Shown here: positions 13,801-24,457 of the stretch, piece by piece | How positions within the stretch are numbered: position 1 is the stretch's first letter | Layout of the letters: each line of letters begins with the position of its first letter | Assembly (NCBI GenBank): GCA_028386065.3 | Contig: JAKUCV010001844.1 | Span: 62,001-126,000 of the forward strand | DNA from: Turnera subulata | Lineage: Eukaryota > Streptophyta > Magnoliopsida > Malpighiales > Passifloraceae | DNA: 64,000 nucleotides | Reading direction: 5' to 3' | Made by a program: the position numbers and the translations under genes | Notes under the pieces: generated by a model | Seen by the model: the letters and a program-made list of their open reading frames with translations, nothing else | Databases searched by the model: none | Told to the model about the DNA's origin: nothing

Positions 13801-16800
13801 AGATAGGACTAACCTGATTTCTCGATAGACCAGTCTGTCGAGCCAACAGATGCTTATCTGCATCACTTGGATACCTGAGAAAGAGACCAGAAAATGACAT
13901 CAGAGACAATTACCTAAACCGTATAAAGAGACACCAATGCTTTATGTAACCACAGTGGGATATACATTGAGGCCTTTCTTTTTTCCTTCCCTGCATGGGC
14001 GTGAGAATCTAAGAGAAGAGAGAAAAGAGGGATCGACAGTGGCAGCAGCACAGAGTGTTGCAGGAGTTTTAGAGGACGACTGTACTCACTGATCTTTCTC
14101 ATTATATATGTACTTCCATTAAACCCCATAAAAAAATTGTGTATTTTTCTTCCCTCACTTTTTTTTTTTGTATCTCACAGATAAAGAGAAAGGGAGAGAG
14201 AAAAGTGGTCAGTGGTGAAATTATACCACTTTATTAAAAGCTTTGTATTTGACACGTTACTAACTAATTCCTGGCTTCTGCTTCTGCGAGGAACTAATTA
14301 TGCTATAATTGTTGTCATCACGAAAAGGAGGGGAAAAAAAAAAAAAAGCAGCGAGCAAATAAGAACCCTTTTTACAGCTTTTAGCTGAGGAGACAACATC
14401 CAAGGACACTGCTGCATTGCTGTTCATTTAAATCACCATTTGTATAAAGCTAGCTAGAGAAAGAAACAAGACAAACTTGGATCTCGTGTATTGATTGCAT
14501 CCATCAGGTTAACTAATTATGTGAAGTATTCTCTGGTGTTACTTACTACGTAAGCCCTTTCCTTAATAATTGACTTTGATATGTATAGGAGTATTTTTTT
14601 TTTATTCCTACAATAGCATGTGTATAGTCTTGGATAGATATATAGGAAAGAAGAACGTACGGGTGTAGAAAATGCTCAAAAAGCCAGGCTCTTAAAATGT
14701 TGACAGATCGTTCAGGTAAGCCTCTTTGGGGTCTCCAAGCTTCTTGTTCCATCATACCCATTTGGTGAAAGGCTCTTTGTTGCCTTAGGCTTTGCTCTAG
14801 CATCTTAAGCCTTGGTGTCTCTCCTTTTGTTATCCCGGAGCTTCCAGCTCCATCTTTCTCTCCAAGCAACTCGCAACTATGCTTCAACTGCGCTGCTATG
14901 GCGTCCTTGAGACAACGAAAATGCCTCGACATTGCCTTCTGGGCTAGGGCAGTGTACGGAACAGCAGACCCAAAGCCCATCACTAGATCGAAAGAGTTGA
15001 CCACCATCTGCATTTGCTCGCAGTAATGGTTGTACCTTCTATCCACCTGCAAATTGCAGACCACACATGCACCGAGAGAAATTTATTATGCAAGGATATA
15101 TAATGGTGTCTTTTTTGTCTAGCTCGGTTCTTTGTAAAAGGGATACTAGTACTCTCCTCCAGTGCAAGAGGAAGGCTTCATTAAATCATTTAAGGTTTAA
15201 CCCCTAAGAAAAGAAAAAGAAAGCTGTACACAAACCAAGTTGTGTAAATATTGCAAATGACAGCCGCGTACATGGCACCATAAATACGGTGTATTGAATG
15301 CGACTGTGGAACTTAATTAATTAAAAGAGAAGGAATCATACGTCGCCCTTGAGACGATTTGATGTTCACCAAATGGTACGAGAAGTAAGAAGTGATGAAA
15401 GAAACAAACTCTAGTGTATAATTTCCAACTGTAACATCCGAAAATAATTTTTGAAATGACCTTTTGTTGGCTATTAAAAGAAATTTAACCCCTACAAACA
15501 GAAGAAGAAATAAATGTGTGAATCAAAAGCCTTGCACAGTGAAATGATTGTTGATTTGGAAGATGGAATATCCCCTGCCGTTTCTTTGCTTACTGTCTTT
15601 CCCCAATACAGCCAATTAACAGGCTTGCTTGTGTATGCATAAACAAAAAAGAAAGAGAAAGAATAGAAAAAAAGAGAAAGGAGAACTACCCTTGCCCAGG
15701 TCAACTAAGATATATAATATCAATGGCTACCTTTCTCTGCAATTTTACTATGATGGGTATGAATCTCTAGGACAAGTAGCTTCATGATAACTTCCCTACG
15801 TAATATGGTGGCTTACTAGTCACCTTCCCAGTCAGGAGGAACGTCGCTTCTTGCTGGACGCATGCCCCTATTAGTAGTCTCTCATATTTTTTACCAAACG
15901 AAAACCTTAACATCACCCCACCTATCCAATCAATATGAAAAGCAAGAAAAAAGAAAACTGGCATTAAAAAATTGTGATGACTAATGCAAGCCTACCTACT
16001 AGATCTTAAGTAACTCTATTGCACCAGCCGGCTTTTCTCTGCTTGGGACTTAAAATATTGACCTACAAAACTGGCCGGAATTTTTCTTCTTGTCCGTGGG
16101 ATTTGGTAAATCATGTACTTGAATAAAAATTTAATTTGTTTCTTCTAAAAAAAATTGGTCTTGACTCTTGGGGGAGAGAGAAGGTGGAAGAGAAAGTGAG
16201 ATGGAGACAGGCAAAGAGAGCAAGATTAATACATGCCTCATCAAGCATGGATAACAGTTTGACCTTCCTCCTTTGGTGCTCAATCCTATCTGCAGCCGAA
16301 AGAGGAGGAAGTTCTTTCGCCGAAGAAGAAGAACCACCGCCACCACTGCCACCAGAAGGATTGTTTGAGCTACTAGGGTTTGTGCTGTGCCTACCAAATT
16401 TGTTCTTCTTGAATTGACCCCTTCCGACGCTGCAAAACTCTTCTAATAACTCCTGAGCTGCTTTGACATACTTGGAATTCCTCAAGACATTGACCACTCC
16501 TAAGGATGACCCGAACCCAACATGGACCTGGTGGTTTTGCCCCACCCCTCCTTGCAAATGCAATGCCTGGCTTTGAGGACCGCTCAAGTTCTTGTAATAC
16601 TGTGCAGCAGCACCAGTAGAAGATGATCCCCCTCCTTGGTTATTATAAAATAATAAGCCACTATCTCCCATCCTCAATTCTTCAGCTTTGGCCGCTTCCA
16701 AATGTTGCAAAGATGATGACAATGATAAAGACAGTCCTTGTCCTTCCACCACCCCACCAATCTCAGTTGGGTTGTTGAGGGTAGCACCGGCAGCGTTGCC

Positions 16801-17655
16801 TCCTTCGTGGGAGCTATCCGGGACCCAAGTGAATTGTGGCGGAGAAATCACACTACCGGCACCAAAACCCCCAGCGGCAGCCCCACCTGAGACGCTGAAC
16901 CCTTGAAGAGAAGAAGAAGGGTTTGGTAGCAGCATGTGAAGTGTAGAAGGAGGAGGAGGAGGAGGGTGAGGATGATGATGATGAGAGGGAGAAGGAGAAG
17001 GTGACCTTGGCTGTGGATTCATGAGAAAAAGCTGCATGGCCGCAGCTGAGTCCGCATTAATACCCGAAATCTGATGATGATGAGCCAAACTGTCGCGGTT
17101 ATTGTGATTCTTTGAATCTCCTAATGGACCCAGTCCCCCTACTACTATTCCTTGCCTGTTTCCGCCACTGCTGCTGCTGCTGTACCATTCGCTGGCCCCC
17201 ACTGTTTGTTGCTGCTGCTGCTGCTGCCGTGGCTGTGCCCGGAAACTGGACTGCATCGGATGTTCCATCATCTCGGCGGCGGAGGATGGCCCTCCGGGAG
17301 GGAAATTGAACATTTCTGATAACATGCCTGCGGTTTCATAGACCGGGAGGCCGCCGGATTCTTCTTCTTCTATCCCTACCAGCGGGGGAGGTGGCGGCTC
17401 GAAGCCCGTCTGGACGCGAAGTTTGTCTCTGCGGATCTGCTGGGCTATGTGGTGCTGTTGCTGCTGATGGTGGTGGTCTTGGTGACTCACTGCCGGTCTC
17501 TCGAAGCCATTCGAGAAAGAGAAGATGCCTTGCTGATGGTAGTCTTGGGACATAGAATTGGACTTGTCACTGATTGGCGAATCAGCAATTCCCTGGAGAT
17601 GAGTCTTCGATGAGTGGGGGAGAATTGGAGAGAATGTTGGTGTTGCTATTCCCAT
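10896..17655 (-). CDS. BLH2: BEL1-like homeodomain (TALE) transcription factor, BLH2/SAW1-type
   Basis: Four coding exons, complement of 16237..17655, 14661..15046, 13814..13874 and 10896..11609, join in frame to 2580 nt (859 aa plus stop). The start MGIATP at 17655 is the only Met that opens the family-like N terminus, followed by MSQDYH and GIFSFSNGF. Domains: LSLSLSSSL (ZIBEL-like, about 308-316), SKY box (about 394-408), BELL domain (about 449-540), three-residue-loop homeodomain (about 578-638, with [10 protein letters not shown] at 626-635), and C-terminal VSLTLGL at 832-838 before the FSVRDFG end. Intron phases preserve the family's usual breaks. BEL1 proteins act in the nucleus as dimers with KNOX proteins; Arabidopsis BLH2 and BLH4 limit KNOX expression at leaf margins. 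At 859 aa it is longer than typical, through Q, H, P, T, A, S and G runs. BLH4 is the alternative name. Confidence 0.93.
11684..11736 (+). mobile_element. Micro-insertion (21 bp) in BEL1-like intron 3
   Basis: ACATACGTAGTAATTT occurs at 11684-11699 and 11721-11736 (16 of 16). Between them lies TTCAATC followed by 14 A. This equals the 3' end of the intact LINE at 52556 (TTCAATC then poly-A), so it is read as the tail of that family. Confidence 0.75.
11743..11792 (+). mobile_element. Micro-insertion (18 bp) in BEL1-like intron 3
   Basis: ATAATCAACCAACAGT occurs at 11743-11758 and 11777-11792 (16 of 16), around GTTGAT followed by 12 A. The GAT-poly(A) end resembles the 3' end of the RNase H LINE at 47314. 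Confidence 0.75.
12380..12423 (+). mobile_element. Micro-insertion (17 bp) in BEL1-like intron 3
   Basis: GACAATTTTTCTT (12380-12392) and GACAATTTTTTCTT (12410-12423) enclose ATTTGGGGAGGCAAAAA. The copies differ by one T. Confidence 0.5.
12782..12837 (+). mobile_element. Possible short insertion (32 bp) in BEL1-like intron 3
   Basis: TAGGAACATATA occurs at 12782-12793 and 12826-12837. The 32 bases between include CGGGAAAAAG. The tail is short, so a simple duplication is also possible. Confidence 0.35.
12873..12910 (+). mobile_element. Micro-insertion (12 bp) in BEL1-like intron 3
   Basis: AAGGTGACAAATC occurs at 12873-12885 and 12898-12910 (13 of 13) around TCGACAAAAAAA. Confidence 0.65.
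13104..13149 (-). mobile_element. Micro-insertion (12 bp) in BEL1-like intron 3
   Basis: AATTTGATTCTGTATAT occurs at 13104-13120 and 13133-13149 (17 of 17) around TTTTTTATATAA; the T run indicates minus orientation. Confidence 0.65.
13875..14660 (-). other. Intron 2 of the BEL1-like gene
   Basis: GT-AG intron of 786 bp; donor CACCC|GTACGT, acceptor TTTCTCAG|GTATCC. It splits the proline codon before YPSD (phase 2), inside the homeodomain. Confidence 0.9.
15047..16236 (-). other. Intron 1 of the BEL1-like gene, GC-AG type
   Basis: The exon ends CTTGATGAG and the next bases are GCATGT, so the donor is GC, not GT. The acceptor is TTTGCAG|GTGGATAGAAGG. This join restores the conserved [15 protein letters not shown]. 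The nearest GT, four bases further on, would read GCA TGT GGA TAG and hit a stop. Confidence 0.88.
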
Positions 17656-18030
17656 ATCAATATCTTGATCATGATCATCATCTCTTGTTTGTATAAGTAT
17701 TCACCTCCCTAGCTAGCTTTCACTTGCTGATGTTCAATTCTGCTGCATATATTGGATCGGTTAGATACAAGAAAAACCAAAGAAACAGATTTATATCTAT
17801 CTATGAGGATATATATAACACCAACCATAGGACAAAAAAACAAATGGAGAAAGGGAGGGGGAGGGAAGGAGAGGGAGCAGCAGCAAGTATCAAAGGGTGT
17901 CTTTGTTGGAGCTAGCAAGGCTCTTTTTTGGATTACATATATATTATTTATATATACATATGTACCCTTGTTATCATTTTCAGCTTTGTTCATCATCAAA
18001 TAGTATATATATGCTGCTGCTGCTGCCACC

Positions 18031-18062
<32 letters not shown>

Positions 18063-18520
18063 CAAAAACACACACGAGTAGGTTACCTCAAGAGAGTTGC
18101 AGAGTATGAAAGGATGTAAAGCTCTCAGACATCGTTTTCTCTTCAGTGGTATTGAAAGCTTCATGAATTCTCTTGCTCCTCTCTCTTTCTCAAGATGTGT
18201 TGTCCTCTGTCTCTCGTCTTTTTCTTTCTCTTTCTCTCCTTTTCTTTCCCCCTTTGTTGCTCTTTGCAGCACTAGTGAGTGTGTCTTGTGTGAGACAGGG
18301 AGAGAAAGAGAGAGAGAAAGAGAGGTGTGGTTTGTGAAGTAGTAATATAAGCTTTGCAAATAAAATAAAAGGGTAAAGAAATGGAGGCTTTGTTTTTAGG
18401 ATGGAAGCTGCTGTTGATATATATCTCTCTCAAATGAAAAAAACCCAGCCCCAGAAAGATAGAGAGAGAAGAGAGGTCGCTGTTTCTTCCCTCTTCTTCT
18501 CCTACACCCTCCTCTTTTTA
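17656..18520 (-). promoter_or_regulatory. CT-rich 5' leader of the BEL1-like gene with a putative leader intron
   Basis: The coding strand upstream of the ATG is strongly CT-rich at about 18130-18340 and 18430-18500 (GA repeats on the plus strand, 18298-18325). GA/CT tracts are common in plant homeobox-gene leaders and can bind BPC-type GAGA factors; that is family knowledge. A possible leader intron runs from GAG|GTAACC (donor at 18086) to ATATGCAG (17743) and would remove CA and AT microsatellites. Neither the transcription start nor this intron is proven. Confidence 0.45.
18020..18076. repeat. CA-rich microsatellite
   Basis: Interrupted (CA)n run at about 18030-18076, preceded by a short GCTGCTGCTGCTGCC run, within the putative leader intron. 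Confidence 0.7.
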
Positions 18521-19999
18521 CACCACCATTATTTTTTCTATGTACTTTATTAATTTCGGCTTCTACATTTTGACAAAAACAATAACATAAAGAGAACTGC
18601 AAATAAGGGTAAAGAGAAAACAAAGACTCCAGCAACTTAACTACTATAATTTATTAGGGTATTCCATGATGACCCAATTGGCCCCATGTGGGCCCTCCGG
18701 GGTATTTTGGTCCTTCGATTATTAACGAGTCAGAGGTATCTAAACTGACATTTTCAACCCAGTTATTGTTTCCTTTTATAATTACTACAAACCAAGTTTT
18801 TTTTACATTTTCGTTCCAATAAAATGACCAAATTGTTTTGCTTCAAATATCGGCTATTATTGTAATTTTGGCATACGTCATTTGGAAACCAACGCAAACT
18901 ACGGAATAAAATAAAGATAAGGTCAGTACAAAGTCATCTCAATGATCCAAACTACCACCATCTTTTAAATTCGTTCATTATATGACCATAATGCCCTACC
19001 TAATGATTATTTCATACCCCAAAACTATACTAGTTGGTAAGGCCATCTTTGTCATTTGGGAGAGGCAGATTTATGCATTAATAATACACAACCGAACTTA
19101 GATAGATAGGAAAGACGTAGGCAAAGGTAGATGAGATTATTTATATGGAATAGTTGTGATGCTAATTTTTTTTTCCTGATTTTGTGCAAAATAATCTATG
19201 TTGCTAATATTATTATATTCCTACAGGATCTATTGTTGAAAATATACCTTGATTCTGTATTGATGTCCATGGAGGAATAATCTCGCAAGGAAAAAAGAAA
19301 TAGTTTCTCTTTCTTTACTTAATATTTTCTAAAAAAACAAGTTCCTCTTTTTTATGTATAAGGGAAGTTTACACGGGAGGAGGCATTAGCACGTGCCGGA
19401 GTTGGGCTGTATGTAGGCAGGTAGGGTTTATTGGGTGAAAAGCACCCATAACCGCTTTACGGTTTGGCAATGTCAAGATGGGCATGTTTGATTACCCTTT
19501 CCATATGGCCCTATTTCTCTCCCATGGGTTTTATGTTTCTCTCCCTTTTTTGGTTTTGATTGCCACCACCCTCTTCCTACTTGTTTTAAGTTTGCTTTTC
19601 ATTATCATGGTGGAGTTTTAAAACGTTTTTGAGGTTGCCTTTGATGGTTGATTAGATGATTGTACTTGGGCTTGTAATTTAAAACGTACATTTCTGTTAT
19701 CTCATAGGAGAACGACTCAATTAAAACCAAGCCAACAAAATGAGGTAAGGATCCACGAGTTTTATTATAATATTATTAATTTGCCACATGCAGGGAAGAG
19801 GCAAATTGTATGTTGTTGTTCCTTGCCTATTAGATGAAAAAGTAATACCACAACTAATTAGAATTTTTAAAATGAGAAAAATAAAAAAATATTTTCCAAT
19901 AAATAAAAATACTGGACCTTTTTTTTTATGCTATAATCAATGGATATATCTTTTTTTTGCTTTCGCATTGGTTTCCTGAGCCAACCCAGCTTTAAAGGA

Positions 20000-20130
20000 T
20001 AACAAGGGGCCAGACTAATCCAGATTAAGGCATGATTAGAACCATAAAGATTGGTGTCTCTAGCCCCTAGAGTGCTGTGTTTCGAACTCGAGATCCATTG
20101 GTTACCTAGAACAAGTCCAACCAGCTATTA
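20000..20130 (+). repeat. SINE-like or other dispersed repeat fragment
   Basis: GGCATGATTAGAACCATAAA followed by GATTGG is nearly repeated at 22346-22371 (GCATGATCGTAACCATAAAG then GTTGG). GTTTCGAACTC resembles a pol III B-box. No complete ends are visible. Confidence 0.3.
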
Positions 20131-20325
20131 TATCTTTAATAATATATTTACTTTTTGCCTTTCATATAACATGATAATAATGACTCGTGGTTGGTCGAAT
20201 CTGGTTTAGTCGAGCCAAATCTTCCGGATATACGGGATGGAAAAAAAAAAGAGTAATCGTTTATAGTTTGCCCTTGTAATCAATTACTTGACACACAATA
20301 CCATTTGAAATATTCCTTTATTTGT

Positions 20326-20370
20326 CACAATTAGCTCTAATTTTTTTTAAGAACACAATTAGCACTAATT
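20326..20370 (-). mobile_element. Micro-insertion (11 bp) between 17-bp direct repeats
   Basis: CACAATTAGCTCTAATT (20326-20342) and CACAATTAGCACTAATT (20354-20370) match at 16 of 17 and enclose TTTTTTAAGAA. Confidence 0.6.
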
Positions 20371-20504
20371 ATTTTGTCACTTCCGTATATTCATCATAAT
20401 TGTCTTCCTAGTTCTATTCAATATTCTGTCACATGCAGTGATGGCTATCTGATTATTTGATTATACTTGGAATTAATATAGGATTTTCTTTGTCTCAGCG
20501 ACTT

Positions 20505-21420
20505 TTTTTTTTTTTGATTAGAATGATGTTTATATTAGGATAAAATAGAGAAGAGGAGTGGACTCCTCATGAAATACAAGACAGAGGCCGAAGCAGCCCC
20601 ATTACACTAGTTGTAATATACATAAAAGAGAAAAAAGGTTACATGAAGCGGCACAAACCTATACAAAGACCAGATTACTTGAAGGACCACGCCACGCTAG
20701 AATGCTATCAGCATTGGTGAGCAAAGCAGAGAGGTCATGTGGAAAGCTAGGTTGGTTAGCTTTAAACCACACAAGAGCTTTAAACAACACCAACTCAAGA
20801 AACCTATCCCAGGTTACTGCTGTACCATTAAAGATTAACCTATTCCTGATAAGCCAAATGTTCCAAACCATGGTAAAGAACAAGACCATCCACGGGTCTC
20901 TAGCGCGAGGAGCATTGAAAAGCCCCATCCATTGAACAAGAAGTTTATCCATGGACTGTGGCATACACCAACTTATACCTCTCCAGTCACACAATTTATT
21001 CCAGGCTTTCCATACAGAATCACACAGCCCAAAAATATGATCTCTATCCTCTACATACATACCACAAAACGGGCATGAGGCATTCTCAGGCAGAATGATG
21101 GATCTCCTTAAGAGTGTTGCTCGCACCGCAATCCCATTATTGAGCGCCATCCATACAAAGCATTCTATCTTCGGGGGAGCATACCTCATCCAAACCGAAG
21201 GTAGGCCGCTACTTGGACTCAAATTCTGAAAAATCAGCTTATAGCCAGAGCTAACAGAGTACACACCATAATGATCTCCCAACCACCGCCATCCATCCGC
21301 AGAGTCCAAGTTAAGAGACACCGACTGAAGGTTATCCAATAACAATGAGATCGTCTCCATCTCCCAAGAATAAGGACTTCTCCTCCAACTGAAATTCCAC
21401 TCACACCGCCCATTCACAGA
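20505..21420 (-). mobile_element. 5'-truncated LINE (916 bp) with perfect target duplication
   Basis: TTGTCTCAGCGACTT stands at 20490-20504 and again at 21421-21435, 15 of 15. The insert begins on the plus strand with a T run, which is the poly(A) tail of a minus-strand element, and carries the LINE C-terminal ORF to its far edge. The 5' truncation is abrupt, as in incomplete target-primed reverse transcription. Confidence 0.95.
20659..21420 (-). pseudogene. LINE ORF2 C-terminal fragment with reverse-transcriptase zinc-binding domain
   Basis: About 253 codons remain, open from the truncation point to the stop. The region PPKIECFVWMALNNGIAVR, then CPFC and H/C spacing (CPFC...DHIFGLC), then VWNIWLIRN is the zf-RVT region at the C terminus of plant LINE ORF2 proteins. 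Endonuclease and polymerase domains are missing, so it is a dead fragment. The Met near 21417 is internal to the original protein and is not a start. Confidence 0.9.
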
Positions 21421-21435
21421 TTGTCTCAGCGACTT

Positions 21436-22366
21436 AATTAGTGTGTTCTCGCTGGATTGGGTTTTTTCTTTTTGTTTCTTGTTAGACGCTGTTCCAAATT
21501 TGGGCCATCCTTGCCTTGACCGTAACCTTGCTGTACATATGCATTGGCTCCCATTTTAATATACATAATCATTTCTATTAAACAAAATGTACTTGGAATG
21601 TCTGCTTTCTATTTCACATTTCGGCACAATTTTCCTGCTGCACAACTAATAACAACTACTGCTATATTTATTTATCGTTACCTTTAGGACAACTTAATTC
21701 ATGGTTAGACGATTTACTAAACATATTAACAAATATTTAGCATAAAAGAAACATACTAGCAAATATGCGTACGCGTGTTTATATAGGTATAAATAACATT
21801 TCAGCATTATTTGATCGTATATAATCAATTCTTTTTTTACGGAGAATATATATAGAAATATTTTAAATATAATTGTTAAAATTATAATAAGCTAACTTTA
21901 CCATTGCTAGTGAATATATATCGTTGATAAACTAAAATTAAATTGAATAACATAGATATCTCTCTGAATCACTAAATTAGGAAAAATTAAAAATTAAAAA
22001 TGACGATCTACTCAACAAATGCACTACATACTGACCAGGTCTTATGTATAAGGGAGTACACTTGTGATGAAATATGGTAATGTCTAAATACCACCTCTCT
22101 ATAATCAAGATGTGCCGTTTACAAAAAAAAAAAATCAAAAATGAAAACGTGCCTTTTCACAATAAATCCATGTCAGATTCAAGCCCATTTTTTTTTTTTC
22201 AAAAAAAAGTTCTAGGTGAGATGAATATGTTATGATTTCAGAGATCACTAGAGTGGCGCCTTGTTGAAGGTGCACGGTTATTAGCTAGCTGGATTACAAT
22301 TCTTTCTAATGCTTTTAGGTCATGGCCTAGAATAATTTGAATCGAAGCATGATCGTAACCATAAAG
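21436..22366. other. Intergenic AT-rich DNA
   Basis: I see no gene or complete element. Low-complexity A and T runs occur near 22120-22205. The right end, about 22274-22374, resembles the dispersed repeat at 20000-20130. Confidence 0.45.
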
Positions 22367-22374
22367 GTTGGCCC

Positions 22375-22735
22375 TAGGGGTGTAATCGAGCCGAGCCGAG
22401 GCCCAATATGGGTAGGCTCGGCTCGAGCTCGAAAAAAAATTATTGAGCTCGAGCTCGGCTCGAGCTCGACCGAGCTTCAAAGTATGAGCTCGAGCTCGGC
22501 TCGATTAGGCTCGTTTATATTAAATACTTATTTAATTTGATAAGGCTCGGTAAAATGTGCTAATTTGATAAGGCTCGTTAAGGCTCGATAAAGCTCGCGA
22601 GCTTAGCGAGCCAAATACTACCAAGCTCGAGCTCGGCTCGTTCGATATAAAAGCTCGGCTCGAGCTCGATAATGTCGAGCCGAATTTGAACTTTCACCGA
22701 GCCAATCTCGAACAGCTCACGAACTGGCTCGGCTC
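22375..22735. mobile_element. Non-autonomous hAT-like element rich in GAGCTCGGCTCG
   Basis: GTTGGCCC flanks it at 22367-22374 and 22736-22743, an 8-bp duplication as expected for hAT elements. The left end TAGGGGTGTAATCGAGCC is a typical terminal sequence. The body is built of alternating CGAGC and GCTCG motifs. The matching right terminus (...CACCCCTA) is missing, apparently lost up to the target repeat. It has no ORF. Confidence 0.6.
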
Positions 22736-22984
22736 GTTGGCCCAATTACCCATTGTCTTACAACTCCCTAATCCCTGGTCTAGAGGGCATTGCTCCTCCC
22801 TAAGTCATCATGGTCACGGTCTCACCCTGGACAAAATTATAATAAACTGATAAAAATTACTTTTATCCAACTAATCATAATTAGCTTGAGAGGAACTCAT
22901 CACAAATATATTTGCTACAACTTTTTTATAGAATCTCTTAGGTATGTTCAAAATTGGGCGAGCATGCACGTTGACCCTAATATG

Positions 22985-23031
22985 AGATACAGGGATTTTT
23001 TTTTTTTTTTATGCTAGATAGCGGGGGATTT
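22985..23031 (-). mobile_element. Micro-insertion matching the LINE tail at 24293
   Basis: AGATACAGGGATTTT (22985-22999) and AGATAGCGGGGGATTTT (from 23015) flank a T run ending ATGCT. On the minus strand this is AGCAT followed by poly-A, the exact end of the LINE at 24293-30547. The flanking copies differ by a 2-nt indel, so the duplication is degraded. Confidence 0.45.
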
Positions 23032-23426
23032 TCTTCCGGGACTTACGCTGGTTGAATTGGGCTGAAAGGGTAGTGAATCTTTTTCATTTCATCCACGTAT
23101 CATTGCAAACGCTATTGGGTACACACAATTTGCAATTAATGTATAAACAAGTAGGCAAGCTTCTAATTTTGGCATGTGAAAATGTTTTTGGAAATGTTGG
23201 TATTGCTACATCTATTCCAAATTTCCCAATTGAGCTAGGTTTTGATTGCACGTCCTATGAAACTTTGCCTAAATTATTTTTTTCCATATTCTGAAAAGCG
23301 AATATGGACATCAGTAATTAGGAACACCTAGTTGGCCAAATCTACCAAGACAAGGACCTACGAGAAACAGAAATGCACCACCTCCAAAATTTGCCTTTAT
23401 CTTTGATTCTGCAATGAAAGGTAATA

Positions 23427-23476
23427 CTAATATCCCTTTGCTGTTTTTTTTTTTTTAATGCTAATATCTCTTTGCT
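23427..23476 (-). mobile_element. Micro-insertion (18 bp) between 16-bp direct repeats
   Basis: CTAATATCCCTTTGCT (23427-23442) and CTAATATCTCTTTGCT (23461-23476) match at 15 of 16 and enclose G, a T run and AATG. Confidence 0.65.
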
Positions 23477-24457
23477 TCACTCTCATTTTTTTTTATACTA
23501 GAAGAGTTATGCTTGTCGGCACAGGATTAATCTCACCCGGATTTCGATTGGCACCTATTAAAATGGGTACCCGGATTTTGATTGGCACCTATTAAGATGG
23601 ACACCCTACTAGAGTACATGCTCCATTCGGGGAATTGAACCCTCCAATCATTCTTCATTGGAACCAACACAAGTTGGTTTTGCTTCACTCCCTTATAGCT
23701 TGGCATGCAGGACTCAAAGGCCTTCACGTAATCAATGAAGGAACCCAAAATTAAAAGACTACCGAAAGAGCAGTACTAGAAAGAGTAAGAGACAGTCATT
23801 GATTGAAATTGAGCGGATAGACATTACATCATGTCATGTGGAACCATTTGCATAGCATACCATCAAACAATTAAACAAGAAATTGTATCTATGCTATTAC
23901 GAAACCGTACATTCAAGGATATATGTAATAAGCCAAAATGTAGGTGACACTGAGATGCCAATTAATTAATGCAATGTTCTCCTCTCCAATTCTTGATCCC
24001 ACTTGGTCCGATCCTGTATGCTTTAAAGACTTGGTGTAGGCATCTAGCTTGACAGTACTACTTGATACCATGCATTGGATTTAAAACTATTAAAATTTTT
24101 AGGTAACATGTTTGTATGCATATTCTTAAATTGCTTGGCCCGCAACCAGGATGCTGCCTTCGATCCAAATGTGATAATTAAATGCAAACTGGGCAGAATT
24201 TGTTGGCTGTGTTTTTTTTCAGCAGGAGAAAGACAAAGATAAACAACAGATGGGAGCAAAAAATAGGGAGACAGAAGAGGATCGGCCTGCTTTTTTTTTT
24301 TTATGCTAATCGATATTATTAATAAAAAGAATATGAAGGGATTACAGGAAAATGGACTTTGGCCAACAAGCAGCTAGCCGAGCTAATAATAAAAGACACA
24401 GACCAAATGAAAGAGAAGAACAAGAATATACAGAGGGATAGGAGGGAAGCAGCAGTA

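Larger units (their letters stand above)
11610..13813 (-). other. Intron 3 of the BEL1-like gene
   Basis: GT-AG intron of 2204 bp; the donor is CAG|GTTAGT and the acceptor CTACAG|GTTTCA. It splits the homeodomain between RNQ and VSNWF, at a codon boundary. At least five or six poly(A)/poly(T) micro-insertions sit here, the densest cluster in the window. Confidence 0.9.
18660..20489. other. Promoter-side and intergenic DNA upstream of the BEL1-like gene
   Basis: AT-rich with no ORF of coding character. It should contain the promoter of the minus-strand homeobox gene. A SINE-like fragment (about 20000-20230) and a micro-insertion (20343-20353) are listed separately. Confidence 0.45.
22744..24275. 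other. Intergenic DNA with two micro-insertions
   Basis: No gene seen. Micro-insertions at about 23000-23014 and 23443-23460 are listed separately. The segments at 23533-23560 and 23561-23600 share CCCGGATTT(C/T)GATTGGCACC, a short local duplication. Confidence 0.45.

Noticed and set aside
16225..16240. Canonical GT donor four bases inside the GC-AG intron
   Set aside because: Using it puts a stop (TAG) two codons later and breaks the conserved BELL domain.
17709..18359. 216-codon minus-strand frame in the BEL1-like leader
   Set aside because: Low-complexity Ser/Leu, Cys/Val and Lys/Glu runs from CT and CA repeats, with no homology; it spans the putative leader intron.
19140..19345. Two more possible micro-insertions near 19165 and 19320
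   Set aside because: Flanking repeats are 10-13 bp with mismatches in low-complexity sequence.
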